A stretch of 45,147 bases of DNA. It comes from Bacteroidota bacterium (GTDB taxonomy: Bacteria > Bacteroidota > Ignavibacteria > UBA10030). Numbering within the stretch: the stretch's first letter is position 1; every line of letters begins with the position of its first letter. The translations under genes and the position numbers were made by a program. The stretch spans positions 1 through 45,147 of the forward strand of contig JAFGLB010000091.1 in NCBI GenBank assembly GCA_016928255.1. The letters are read 5' to 3'. Below the pieces are notes generated by a model. The model saw only the letters and a program-made list of their open reading frames with translations, made no database searches and was not told where the DNA came from. Positions 33,496-43,028 of the stretch are shown here, in pieces.

Positions 33496-34893
33496 CTATA
33501 CTTCACGTGCCGCTTTCAGCAATACTTCAACTTTTTCCGGAGTCTCCGCTTCCGCATAGAATCTAATTAACGGTTCCGTGCCGGAAGCACGAACGAGTAC
33601 CCATCCGTTTTCAATAAATAATTTATATCCGTCCTTTGTCTCAATACGCTGAATGGTGCAGCCTGCAATCTGTTTCGGCCCCTTCTTGTAATAAGCCATA
33701 ATCCGGTTTTTTTCTTTTTCCGTCAAATGCGCATCATACCTGTTGAAATAATGCCATCCATATTCCAACATCAGTTCGTCCACAAGCTCGCTTAGTTTCA
33801 TTTTACGTACAGCCATGATTTCTGCAAGAAGAAGGCCGATATAAGTACCGTCGCGTTCAGGTAAATGTCCTTTTACGCCGACTCCTCCGCTTTCTTCCGC
33901 TGCAATCAGGATATTCCGTTCGACCATAAGGCGGCAGAGATATTTAAATCCGACCGGTGTTTCATGCAATACCAAGTTGTACTTCTTACACATTTTATTG
34001 ATAATTTGACTGACAGAAAAAGATTTTGCTACTTCACCGGTCATATTCCTTTCTTCAATAAAATACTTGAGGAGAATAGCGAAGATGCGATGTGAATCCA
34101 CAAAATTTCCTTTTTCATCATATGCACCGATACGATCCGCATCGCCGTCAGTAGCAATACCTATATCGCAGCCGTTCTGTAAAACTGCTTCTACCAGAGG
34201 TTTTGTATGCTGCGGTAGAGGTTCAGGATGACTTCCGCCGAAGGATGGATTGAAATATCCTCGTATAGAAGCCCTTAGTGACAGAATCTGATCCATCACA
34301 CCCTGGCCTGCTCCATACATAGCATCGTACGCAATTTTTATCCCTGCTGATTTAATGAGATCTATATCAATTTTACTTTTGATATCATCAATATAAATTT
34401 CGGTGAAATCTATTTTTTTAATCGTTCCCTTTTTAACTAATTCATCGAACGATTTCTTGCATACAACATTTGTTTTTATGACTTTCTTGAGTTCTTTTTC
34501 CACTTTTTCTATTGATTCGGGAAAAGCGGGACCGCCGAAATCGCCTTTGATTTTAAATCCGTTATACTTTGCAGGATTATGACTCGCCGTAATTACCACA
34601 CCTGCGGCAGCGTTCATTTTCTTTGTGATAAGTGAAATTGCGGGCGTAGAAGAAATTTTATCGGATATGATCACTTTAATACCGCGATTGCCGATCACTT
34701 CTGCCGTTTTCTCTGCAAATTCCTTTGATAAAAAGCGTGCGTCATAACCTATGACTATCCCGTTTTTTATCTTCTTGTGCTTTTTATAATACATTGCAGT
34801 TGCCAGCGCAACACGCGCAACATTTTCAAATGTAAAATCGTCCGCTATTACTCCGCGCCATCCGTCCGTGCCGAATTTAATTTTTGGTGTCAT
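33496..34893 (-). CDS. Phosphoglucomutase/phosphomannomutase (alpha-D-phosphohexomutase)
   Basis: This 465-residue enzyme interconverts hexose 1- and 6-phosphates. The phosphoserine loop is TASHNP (Ser104), the metal loop DGDADR (249-254), the sugar-binding loop GGVGVKGHLPERDG (~345) and the phosphate loop RASGTEP near the C-terminus. All four domains are present. It belongs to the PMM/PGM branch, not clearly GlmM (the ESSGH-type signature is replaced by EESGGVGV). It lies 64 bases after enolase but beyond a terminator, so it is a separate transcript. Sugars from the xylan locus could feed the same central metabolism, but no special link is shown. Confidence 0.93.
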   Translation of the reverse strand: MTPKIKFGTDGWRGVIADDFTFENVARVALATAMYYKKHKKIKNGIVIGYDARFLSKEFAEKTAEVIGNRGIKVIISDKISSTPAISLITKKMNAAAGVVITASHNPAKYNGFKIKGDFGGPAFPESIEKVEKELKKVIKTNVVCKKSFDELVKKGTIKKIDFTEIYIDDIKSKIDIDLIKSAGIKIAYDAMYGAGQGVMDQILSLRASIRGYFNPSFGGSHPEPLPQHTKPLVEAVLQNGCDIGIATDGDADRIGAYDEKGNFVDSHRIFAILLKYFIEERNMTGEVAKSFSVSQIINKMCKKYNLVLHETPVGFKYLCRLMVERNILIAAEESGGVGVKGHLPERDGTYIGLLLAEIMAVRKMKLSELVDELMLEYGWHYFNRYDAHLTEKEKNRIMAYYKKGPKQIAGCTIQRIETKDGYKLFIENGWVLVRASGTEPLIRFYAEAETPEKVEVLLKAAREV

Positions 34894-34907
34894 ATTTTTT
34901 TAGGAAA

Positions 34908-34941
34908 ATAAAAAGGCCGGGTAAAAATATTTTACCCAGCC
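34908..34941 (-). terminator. Terminator of the enolase gene
   Basis: The stem GGC-x-GGGTAAAA/TTTTACCC-x-GCC (34915-34926 with 34930-34941) has one mismatch and a 3-base loop. On the minus strand it is followed by TTTTT. It ends 17 bases past the enolase stop. Confidence 0.9.
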
Positions 34942-34957
34942 GTTGGTTCATGTTTAT

Positions 34958-36283
<1,326 letters not shown>

Positions 36284-36385
36284 TTATTATTCAAAGCTTG
36301 TTTTTTGGGTTATTTCCGAATCATTAAATAAAAATTCGGCTGGTTCTTCCACTCGTTTCGAGGAAAAACAACTTTAAATTAAGTC

Positions 36386-36416
36386 AAAAATTGCCGGAAA
36401 TGCAATGAGTCGGCAA
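36386..36416 (-). terminator. Putative terminator of the J-domain gene
   Basis: The stem TTGCCG/CGGCAA (36391-36396 with 36411-36416) has a 14-base loop. On the minus strand it is followed by TTTTTG. It lies 34 bases past the stop of the J-domain protein. The short stem makes this moderate. Confidence 0.5.
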
Positions 36417-36449
36417 AACAACAAAAGATAATCAGCGTATGACAAAAAG

Positions 36450-37097
36450 CTAGTCTTCCTTCTTAAATTCTCTATATATACGTCCAATACTTTTAGCAAA
36501 TATGAAGAATATTCCCGCCGTGACAATAATGGATTTAACAAATGTGAACATAAAAGATTTATCCTCCAACCTTGAATTCCAATTACCTTCATTACCATAG
36601 AACAAGTAATAGTATACGAACACGATCACAAACATACCAATAAGAGCGTAAAGTGATCGGAATATAAGTTCCGCTCCAATTTTCTTCAATTTGATTATTT
36701 TTGGAATCGTATACCATTCTTTCCAGCTCATCCGATAAAGCTTAACCCACTCCTCAATAGGATCGTAATGGATATGTTTTAAGTATTCTATTTCTTCATA
36801 TATATCACTAATTTTTTCATCATCATAAACATAAGAGGAATTCATAGATGGCTGCTGCTCGGTTATAACGGGAAATCTATTAATATCTATCTTTTCATCA
36901 TATTTTACACGTCTCTTAGGATCCGAAAGAGTCTCATATGCCAGTCTCACTGCAATGAACTGTTGATTAGCGTTATGACTTTTATTCCTATCAGGATGAA
37001 ATTGGAATGCCTTCTTTCGATATGCTGCACGAATTTGATCTGCAGTCGCTGTTGGTAAAATTCCTAAGAGTTGGTAATGCGTCATTATTTTACTCAT
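36450..37097 (-). CDS. J-domain (DnaJ-like) membrane protein
   Basis: This 215-residue protein has an N-terminal J domain (~6-68). HYQLLGI, the HPD tripeptide (FQFHPDRN, ~33-40) and ETLSDPKRRVKYD are intact, so it should stimulate a DnaK partner. A charged linker leads to two TM helices (~150-170 and ~188-208), tethering it to the inner membrane with the J domain in the cytosol. It lacks the Gly/Phe and zinc-finger regions of DnaJ itself. The start sits only a few bases after a palindromic repeat (37102-37135), whose AAGG edge is the only Shine-Dalgarno candidate. Met5 is an alternative start. Confidence 0.88.
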   Translation of the reverse strand: MSKIMTHYQLLGILPTATADQIRAAYRKKAFQFHPDRNKSHNANQQFIAVRLAYETLSDPKRRVKYDEKIDINRFPVITEQQPSMNSSYVYDDEKISDIYEEIEYLKHIHYDPIEEWVKLYRMSWKEWYTIPKIIKLKKIGAELIFRSLYALIGMFVIVFVYYYLFYGNEGNWNSRLEDKSFMFTFVKSIIVTAGIFFIFAKSIGRIYREFKKED

Positions 37098-37101
37098 CTC
37101 T

Positions 37102-37135
37102 AAACCTTGTCAAGGTTTCAAACCTTGACAAGGTT
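37102..37135. repeat. Inverted repeat with palindromic arms (copy 3)
   Basis: AACCTTGTCAAGGTTT (37103-37118) and AAACCTTGACAAGGTT (37120-37135) are exact reverse complements one base apart. Each arm is itself a near-perfect palindrome with an odd centre. The element fills most of the gap between the DUF6485 and J-domain genes and touches the latter's leader. Confidence 0.85.
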
Positions 37136-37154
37136 ATCGGTATTCGGAAGGTAT

Positions 37155-37364
37155 TCAACTCTGTATCTTCCCGCTCATCACGGCCTGAGCAAAACTTCGG
37201 AAACTGCGGTCGTACGTCTGCTCCATATCGTCCGGGAAACAGCAGGCCGGCAATTCCTGCATCTGCAGGTGATAACGGATGCATTCACAGCACATTCCCT
37301 TGCGCGAGCATGGTTCGTAACTGCAGTTGCATTTTTTTAGATTCTTTGACTTGTTGCATTCCAT
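37155..37364 (-). CDS. DUF6485-like small cysteine-rich protein
   Basis: This 69-residue protein has nine Cys: positions 3, 12, 14, 19, 25, 26, 28, 41 and 42. The motif [22 protein letters not shown] leads into ELPACCFP and TYDRSFRSF, which I recognise as the DUF6485 pattern. The spacing suggests a zinc or Fe-S site, and no function is known. The reading frame is supported by AAAGGAT eight bases before the ATG and by the strongly constrained Cys pattern. It is flanked on both sides by palindromic-arm repeats (37102-37135 and 37405-37454) between the metalloprotease and J-domain genes. Confidence 0.85.
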   Translation of the reverse strand: MECNKSKNLKKCNCSYEPCSRKGMCCECIRYHLQMQELPACCFPDDMEQTYDRSFRSFAQAVMSGKIQS

Positions 37365-37404
37365 ATAATATATCCTTTGTTTAGCGTCAATATATCATAA
37401 CAGC

Positions 37405-37454
37405 AACCTTGTCAAAGTTCAAACAGCAAACCTCTGTATAACTTTGACAAGGTT
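37405..37454. repeat. Inverted repeat with palindromic arms (copy 4)
   Basis: AACCTTGTCAAAGTT (37405-37419) and AACTTTGACAAGGTT (37440-37454) are exact reverse complements around a 20-base loop. The element ends one base before the stop codon of the metalloprotease gene. The arms share the core CCTTGTCAA/TTGACAAGG with copy 3. Confidence 0.85.
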
Positions 37455-37455
37455 T

Positions 37456-39678
37456 TCAGGTTGGTTTCAATTCAAACTCGCATCTTTCCAGCCATTCATT
37501 AATCTCTGTTTCAGCCGAAGCAGTTGGAGCAGCCGATAAAGCTTTTGAAAATAACAGCTCCGCTTTTTTCCATTCCTTTAAATAATAATATACTTTTGCG
37601 AGTCTTTGATAGTAATAAAACTCAAATGATTTATATCCAGAAAAATTCATTTGTTCAAGTACGCCGCAAGCTTCCCCGAACTTTTCCTTTTTAATTAATT
37701 CGCCGGCAAGCAGGTATGCAGCGACGGGTGAATTGAGTCCCGACAGCAATTCTATCCGATTTGTATCTTCCATTGATCGTATAAAATATGCCTGTATTCT
37801 CCTGTAAGCACGGCCGTCCTTCAGCGATTCCAGGCGCAAGACGCATGCCTCGTCGTACGCTGTGCTTAAATAAACGTCCTTCAGTACTTTATACTCCTGT
37901 TTTGCTTTTTCAACCGAGTCTATCGCCCAGTATGCATCGCCAATTTTTAAATGAAGCGGCAGTAAAGAAGAAGCTATCGCCGAATCATTCATCCGGGCAG
38001 TACCGAATTCTATCATTTCTTTATATCTTTGCATTTCAATCAACGCTGCAGCTTTCTGAAATACAGCTTGGGGGGTCTTGCTTAACGATAATGATTTTTC
38101 CGCCGAGAGCAGTGCTTTCTCGAAATCGTATTGTTCAATCATTTTTTTTGTCTCGGAATTCAAATTCGCAATAACTCTCGCACATTCCTTGCCGAAAATT
38201 GACGAGCGCTTGAATAAATAATGTGCCTTAATGCTGTCGGAGGTTGAAATATTCTGAGAAAGCACAACCCGCTCCCAATCCGAAACCAGAGAAGAAAAAT
38301 CACGTTGATATGTTTTATCAAAATCACCTATTGCATATAATTCTTTAAATTTATCCATTCCAAGCGAGTCAATAAGGAATTTACAGAACGATCCGGCAAT
38401 CGTATAACTGACTCCCGCATATGTTTTTACAAATCCGGATACAGAAAAAATCGAATTCATATCGGGCTGAATTCCTGCTGCAAAAACCATTGCAGCCGAC
38501 CGGTGAAGCGGTTCATCATATCTCACTTCATCTCCAACAGCTACAGCTACTCCTTCTATAAGTCCGGAGTTTAAAGATACTTTCAGAGGCGACCAGCCGA
38601 ATTCTCCCGCCATTACATGCACCAACTCGTGTTTCAACACTGCGCCCACATCCGCAATATTGATATGCATTTGATAAAGCCACGGTTTTGTGATATCTGT
38701 AGATCCGGCGCCGGTCAATCTCCCCTTTTCTTCAGGAGTTGAATATATAAATGAAACGATCGGCTCGTTTGCCGTAACTTTTAGAACCCGCGATACCTGA
38801 CTGTAATAAAATTCATGCAGACGGCCGATAAGTTCGATTTTTTCTTTTTTTACAGAACCCGCTGGATAAATAATTTCAAAATGCTCGGTCTTATGATTAC
38901 CTGCAAGTTTTTGCTGTATATAGTGCTTCGATGAGGCGAATCCGAGTTTTTCACGGGAAGTGAACATCGCGATAGCCAACGGGACCAGCACAGCTATTAT
39001 TACTGCTTCCGTGAGAGGAAATGATCGTTGTGAATCTTCCGTTATTTCATTTTTGCAGAACCGGCAGTACCAGATACACACAGCAGAAGAGATTAAAACT
39101 CCCGAGAATGCCAGAGTCAGCAATCTGAAATTCAAAAGACGCTGGATTACCTGTAAAGTCTCGTCATATGTAAAACCCGGGAAGAAACCAAGTATAAGAT
39201 TAAAAGCGAAAATTTGCGGGTGAAAATATGTTACAGCCGGTATGTGCAATATGATAAGAATAAACAGAAACGTAAATATCGTCTTCTGCCATTTTTTAAA
39301 AAGTATTCCGACCGTCATTGCCAGAGCAGCGGAAAAAACAGCACCGGGAATTACGATCAGGATGTAAAGAATAATTCCATCGCCGATCGAACAATTCTTT
39401 ACAAACAGTGCATTCAGCAAGGATACAAAAAATGGAACAGCAAGCAGAACCAGCTGGACAGAAAAAGTCACGGCAGCGAACTTCCATACATCTGCTTTGC
39501 ATTTGCATTCAGATTTTTTCCAGTAAGAAAGAGTTAAAATCCCGCATAAAAATCCGGCTAGAAGAACAGTAAAAAAAGAGAACTCGAAACCCAGATAATT
39601 AAGCAGGGGAATACGCGAACAAAAGACTGAAAAAATGATAAGGATTAGAACTGAAATTTTAAATACGCGTGTCTGCAT
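37456..39678 (-). CDS. Integral membrane gluzincin metalloprotease with C-terminal TPR-like repeats
   Basis: This 740-residue protein starts with about seven TM helices (~5-240). A peptidase domain (~255-470) of the peptidase MA/gluzincin type follows, with HELVH (His350, Glu351, His354) and the third ligand in SGLIEGVAVA (Glu375). The C-terminal ~230 residues are helical TPR-like repeats. All zinc ligands are present, so it is probably active, with the protease domain and repeats outside the membrane. The ATG lies 5 bases after the murA stop, so it is cotranscribed with a cell-wall gene. Target proteins are unknown; control of an envelope process is an inference from context. Confidence 0.85.
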   Translation of the reverse strand: MQTRVFKISVLILIIFSVFCSRIPLLNYLGFEFSFFTVLLAGFLCGILTLSYWKKSECKCKADVWKFAAVTFSVQLVLLAVPFFVSLLNALFVKNCSIGDGIILYILIVIPGAVFSAALAMTVGILFKKWQKTIFTFLFILIILHIPAVTYFHPQIFAFNLILGFFPGFTYDETLQVIQRLLNFRLLTLAFSGVLISSAVCIWYCRFCKNEITEDSQRSFPLTEAVIIAVLVPLAIAMFTSREKLGFASSKHYIQQKLAGNHKTEHFEIIYPAGSVKKEKIELIGRLHEFYYSQVSRVLKVTANEPIVSFIYSTPEEKGRLTGAGSTDITKPWLYQMHINIADVGAVLKHELVHVMAGEFGWSPLKVSLNSGLIEGVAVAVGDEVRYDEPLHRSAAMVFAAGIQPDMNSIFSVSGFVKTYAGVSYTIAGSFCKFLIDSLGMDKFKELYAIGDFDKTYQRDFSSLVSDWERVVLSQNISTSDSIKAHYLFKRSSIFGKECARVIANLNSETKKMIEQYDFEKALLSAEKSLSLSKTPQAVFQKAAALIEMQRYKEMIEFGTARMNDSAIASSLLPLHLKIGDAYWAIDSVEKAKQEYKVLKDVYLSTAYDEACVLRLESLKDGRAYRRIQAYFIRSMEDTNRIELLSGLNSPVAAYLLAGELIKKEKFGEACGVLEQMNFSGYKSFEFYYYQRLAKVYYYLKEWKKAELLFSKALSAAPTASAETEINEWLERCEFELKPT

Positions 39679-39683
39679 AATCC

Positions 39684-40955
39684 TCAGAATTCTTCGCCCT
39701 GCTCGCGACTGATGTTTGCACCGAGTGCCTGGAGTTTTTTCTCTACAGATTCGTATCCCCTGTCGATATGATACACACGCAGTACTTCCGTAGTTCCTTC
39801 TGCGACAAGGCCTGCGAGGATAAGCGATGCGCTCGCACGCAGATCTGTAGACATCACCTTTGCACCGATTAATTTTTTTATGCCGATAACCGTAGCAATA
39901 TTTTCTTTTACTGTAATATTAGCACCCAGCCGATTCAATTCAGGCACGTGTGTAAACCGGTCGAAGTAAACCGTATCCGTCACAATACTTGTGCCCTCTG
40001 CCAGCGACATTAATGCAATCCACTGTGCCTGCATATCCGTCGGGTAACCGGGATAAATCGCAGTCGTCACATTTACAGCTTTGATTTTTTCCGAAGGCGT
40101 AAGCTCTATCCAATCATCACCGGTTTTTATTTCAGCACCGATATCCTGCAATTTGACAATCAGCGCGCCTAAATGATTCGGATTGCATTTTTCAAGGCGT
40201 ATCTTTCCGCCAATTTTTCCCGCTATTGCGCCGGCAATAAGGAATGTGCCTGTTTCAATTCGATCGGATATTGTTGTAATATCTGTCGAATGCATTTCGT
40301 CAACTCCTTCAATTTCCAGCCGGCCTGTGCCGATCCCGTCTATCTTTGCTCCCATTTTGACTAGAAACTCGGATAATTGAACAATCTCAGGTTCCTGTGC
40401 GGCATTTTCGATAATTGTTGTTCCCTTTGCCAGAACTGCCGCCATCATCACATTACCGGTGGCTCCGACACTTGAGACATCAAAAAGAATACGCGCACCC
40501 TTAAGGCGTTTTGCTTTTGCGATTATATAACCCGCTTCAATTTCAATCTCTGCTCCCAGTTTTCTTATACCTTCGATATGTAAATTAACAGGACGCGGCC
40601 CCCAAGCACAGCCACCCGGAAGCGAAACTTTGGCTTCGCCGAATCTGGCAATCAAAGGTCCCAGCACATAAATCGAGGCACGCATTTTTTTTACATGTTC
40701 ATAAGGAGCTTCATAACTGTTGATATTCTTAGTGTCTATTGTCAATGACTGATCTTGCTGAGATATATTCATTCCCATCGTCTCAAGCAGCGTGGTCATC
40801 GTATTAATATCGCGCAATTGGGGAGTGTTATAAAGATGATACGTCCCGCCTGCCAGAATCGTTGCCGGCATCAATGCAAGACTGGCATTTTTTGCCCCTC
40901 CTATTGCTATTGTACCGCTCAGGGATTTTCCGCCGTTGATAATAAACTTATCCAC
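39684..40955 (-). CDS. murA: UDP-N-acetylglucosamine 1-carboxyvinyltransferase
   Basis: This is the first committed enzyme of peptidoglycan synthesis, adding enolpyruvate to UDP-GlcNAc. The 423 residues match the family. Lys22 lies in GGAKNASL. The catalytic loop LPGGCAWGPRPV carries Cys116, so it is the fosfomycin-sensitive Cys type. The inside-out barrel motifs VGATGNV and YPGYPTDMQAQ are present. It is the first gene of a two-gene unit with the membrane metalloprotease, and divergent from the nitroreductase gene. Confidence 0.98.
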   Translation of the reverse strand: MDKFIINGGKSLSGTIAIGGAKNASLALMPATILAGGTYHLYNTPQLRDINTMTTLLETMGMNISQQDQSLTIDTKNINSYEAPYEHVKKMRASIYVLGPLIARFGEAKVSLPGGCAWGPRPVNLHIEGIRKLGAEIEIEAGYIIAKAKRLKGARILFDVSSVGATGNVMMAAVLAKGTTIIENAAQEPEIVQLSEFLVKMGAKIDGIGTGRLEIEGVDEMHSTDITTISDRIETGTFLIAGAIAGKIGGKIRLEKCNPNHLGALIVKLQDIGAEIKTGDDWIELTPSEKIKAVNVTTAIYPGYPTDMQAQWIALMSLAEGTSIVTDTVYFDRFTHVPELNRLGANITVKENIATVIGIKKLIGAKVMSTDLRASASLILAGLVAEGTTEVLRVYHIDRGYESVEKKLQALGANISREQGEEF

Positions 40956-41006
40956 CGCTTGCTCCTTTATTTATATTTCGGTAGAATTAAATAAATTTTC
41001 CGGAAT

Positions 41007-41026
41007 CAATATAGTACAATATAGTA
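41007..41026. repeat. Perfect 10-base tandem repeat in a divergent promoter region
   Basis: CAATATAGTA occurs twice in immediate succession (41007-41016 and 41017-41026) between murA and the nitroreductase gene. The period is about one helical turn, so it could be a pair of adjacent protein-binding sites or a duplicated TATA-like promoter element. Confidence 0.6.
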
Positions 41027-41063
41027 ATAAAGGCAAAAATTTATCTGAAAAGAGGGATTAATA

Positions 41064-41642
41064 ATGGATCAACAGAACATTCCCGATACTCTTACCGTTA
41101 TACAAAATCGGAAAAGTGTTCGCAACTACACCGGCGAACCCGTTACTGAAACCCAGATAGAAGTTTTATTAAAAGCTGCCATGGCGGCTCCGAGTGCAGT
41201 TAACTGCCAGCCATGGGCGTTTGTGGTGGTCACTGAAAGAAAAACACTCGATAAGCTCGCTGATGTACTGCCTTATGCAAAAATGCTTTACAAAGCAGGC
41301 GCGGCCGTTATTGTGTGCGCTATTCCGGAAAAAGCGCATAAAAAAATGAAGGAATATGCAATTATAGATTCAACCCTTGCCAGCGGGAATATACTTCTGG
41401 CAGCCGAAGCTATTGGCCTCGGTGCAATATGGACGGCAGCATACCCGTATCCCGACAGAATGGAGCCTGTAAGATCGATTTTAAACATACCGCCTGAAGT
41501 CATTCCTCTCAATGTCATCCCGATCGGCCGTCCGACTGGAGAAGACAAACCGAAGAAGAAATTCAATCCAAAGGTAATTCATACTGAAAGATGGAAGAAT
41601 TCTATGATTTCCTTGTCTTTCTTACGAAAATTGGTTAAATAG
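41064..41642 (+). CDS. Nitroreductase-family flavoprotein
   Basis: This is a 192-residue FMN-dependent NAD(P)H oxidoreductase of the nitroreductase superfamily. The flavin-binding signatures are RKSVRNYTGEPV, AAMAAPSAVNCQPW and the ASGNILLAAEAIGLGAIWTA helix. NVIPIGRPTGEDKPKKKF near the end is the usual C-terminal strand. Physiological substrates are unknown. GAGGGAT lies before the ATG. It is followed by purA after 83 bases without a visible terminator, so they may share a transcript. Confidence 0.92.
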   Translation: MDQQNIPDTLTVIQNRKSVRNYTGEPVTETQIEVLLKAAMAAPSAVNCQPWAFVVVTERKTLDKLADVLPYAKMLYKAGAAVIVCAIPEKAHKKMKEYAIIDSTLASGNILLAAEAIGLGAIWTAAYPYPDRMEPVRSILNIPPEVIPLNVIPIGRPTGEDKPKKKFNPKVIHTERWKNSMISLSFLRKLVK

Positions 41643-41725
41643 TTTTAGATAAAAAAAAATTGTCTTTTAAGAAAAATACGGAATAGAAAAAAACTCAATT
41701 ATTCACAAAATACAGAAGAATTAAT

Positions 41726-43012
41726 ATGCCAGTTCAAATTGTTGTAGGCGCCCAGTGGGGCGATGAAGGAAAAGGAAAAATTGTAGATCATCTAAGTGAA
41801 AAAGTAGACATTGTTGCCCGTTATCAAGGCGGAGCAAATGCCGGCCATACTGTCGTTTTACCTGCAAAAAAAGGCAAGCCGGAAAAAGAGTACGTTTTGC
41901 ACCTTATTCCATCCGGAATTTTTCACCCGCAGGTAAAATGCGTAATTGGAAACGGAGTTGTTCTCGATCCGGTTGCATTAATGACAGAGATAAACCAGCT
42001 GAAAGAAGCCGGTATAAAAATCAGCGGCCGGCTGCTGTTGAGTCATAATGCACATTTGATAATGCCGTATCATAAAATGCTGGATGCGGCGCGCGAACGG
42101 GGAGCAGTAAAAATCGGAACTACCGGCCGCGGCATAGGTCCGGCTTACAACGATAAATATACCCGCACAGGCATACGTGTAGTCGACCTCCTGAACCGCG
42201 ATATCATGCGTAAAAAACTGAAGGATAATATTGAAGCCAGCAATGAAATACTAAGTAAATTATACCAGACAAAAGCTCTGGATGTAGATGCTATTATTAA
42301 TGAATATCAGGAATTCGACCGGAAGTTTGATGAATATATAACCGATACTTCCGAATATCTCAACAATGCTTTAAAAAAGAATAAACGCATTCTTGCAGAA
42401 GGCGCCCAGGGTGCATTACTTGATATTGATCATGGCACATATCCTTTTGTCACATCTTCAAACCCGACCAGCGGCGGCGCGTGCACGGGTCTCGGTATTC
42501 CTCCCACTTCCATCAACTCTATCATCGGAATCGTAAAAGCTTACAGCACGCGTGTCGGCAACGGGCCGTTTCCGACGGAATTAGGCGATGAAGTCGGAGA
42601 TACTCTCCGAAAGATCGGCGGAGAATACGGCGCAACAACAGGAAGACCGCGGCGGTGCGGCTGGCTTGATGCTGAAAGTCTCAGGTATTCCGTGCGTGTA
42701 AACGGCATCCAGCGGGTTGCTGTTACCAAACTGGATGTGCTGGACGAATTTAAAGAAATTAAAGTCTGCACTGGATATAAAGTCAACGGCAAAATGCTCA
42801 GACATTATCCGACCGATTCGCAGACACTCGATATAGTGGAACCTGTATACAAAACTTTTAAAGGATGGCAGACAAAGACCTCCGACATCCGCAGTTTTAA
42901 AAAACTTCCTAAAGAGGCCAGGCAATATATTGAAGCCATGGGTAAGATGATCGGTGCAGATATCTGGATGGTTTCAGTAGGAGCACGCAGGGACCAGACT
43001 TTGATGGTATAA
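41726..43012 (+). CDS. purA: Adenylosuccinate synthetase
   Basis: This 428-residue enzyme catalyses the first step from IMP to AMP. The N-terminal GAQWGDEGKGK motif (Asp13, Lys16) and GGANAGHTVV (His41) are the catalytic and GTP-binding elements. TTGRGIGPAYNDK and SNPTSGGACTGLGIPP also match. It is full length with no anomalies. A sensor kinase gene follows after 16 bases and then an M28-fold protein, so purA appears to lead an operon with signalling and envelope genes. Confidence 0.98.
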   Translation: MPVQIVVGAQWGDEGKGKIVDHLSEKVDIVARYQGGANAGHTVVLPAKKGKPEKEYVLHLIPSGIFHPQVKCVIGNGVVLDPVALMTEINQLKEAGIKISGRLLLSHNAHLIMPYHKMLDAARERGAVKIGTTGRGIGPAYNDKYTRTGIRVVDLLNRDIMRKKLKDNIEASNEILSKLYQTKALDVDAIINEYQEFDRKFDEYITDTSEYLNNALKKNKRILAEGAQGALLDIDHGTYPFVTSSNPTSGGACTGLGIPPTSINSIIGIVKAYSTRVGNGPFPTELGDEVGDTLRKIGGEYGATTGRPRRCGWLDAESLRYSVRVNGIQRVAVTKLDVLDEFKEIKVCTGYKVNGKMLRHYPTDSQTLDIVEPVYKTFKGWQTKTSDIRSFKKLPKEARQYIEAMGKMIGADIWMVSVGARRDQTLMV

Positions 43013-43028
43013 CAGCCAGTTTATATTT

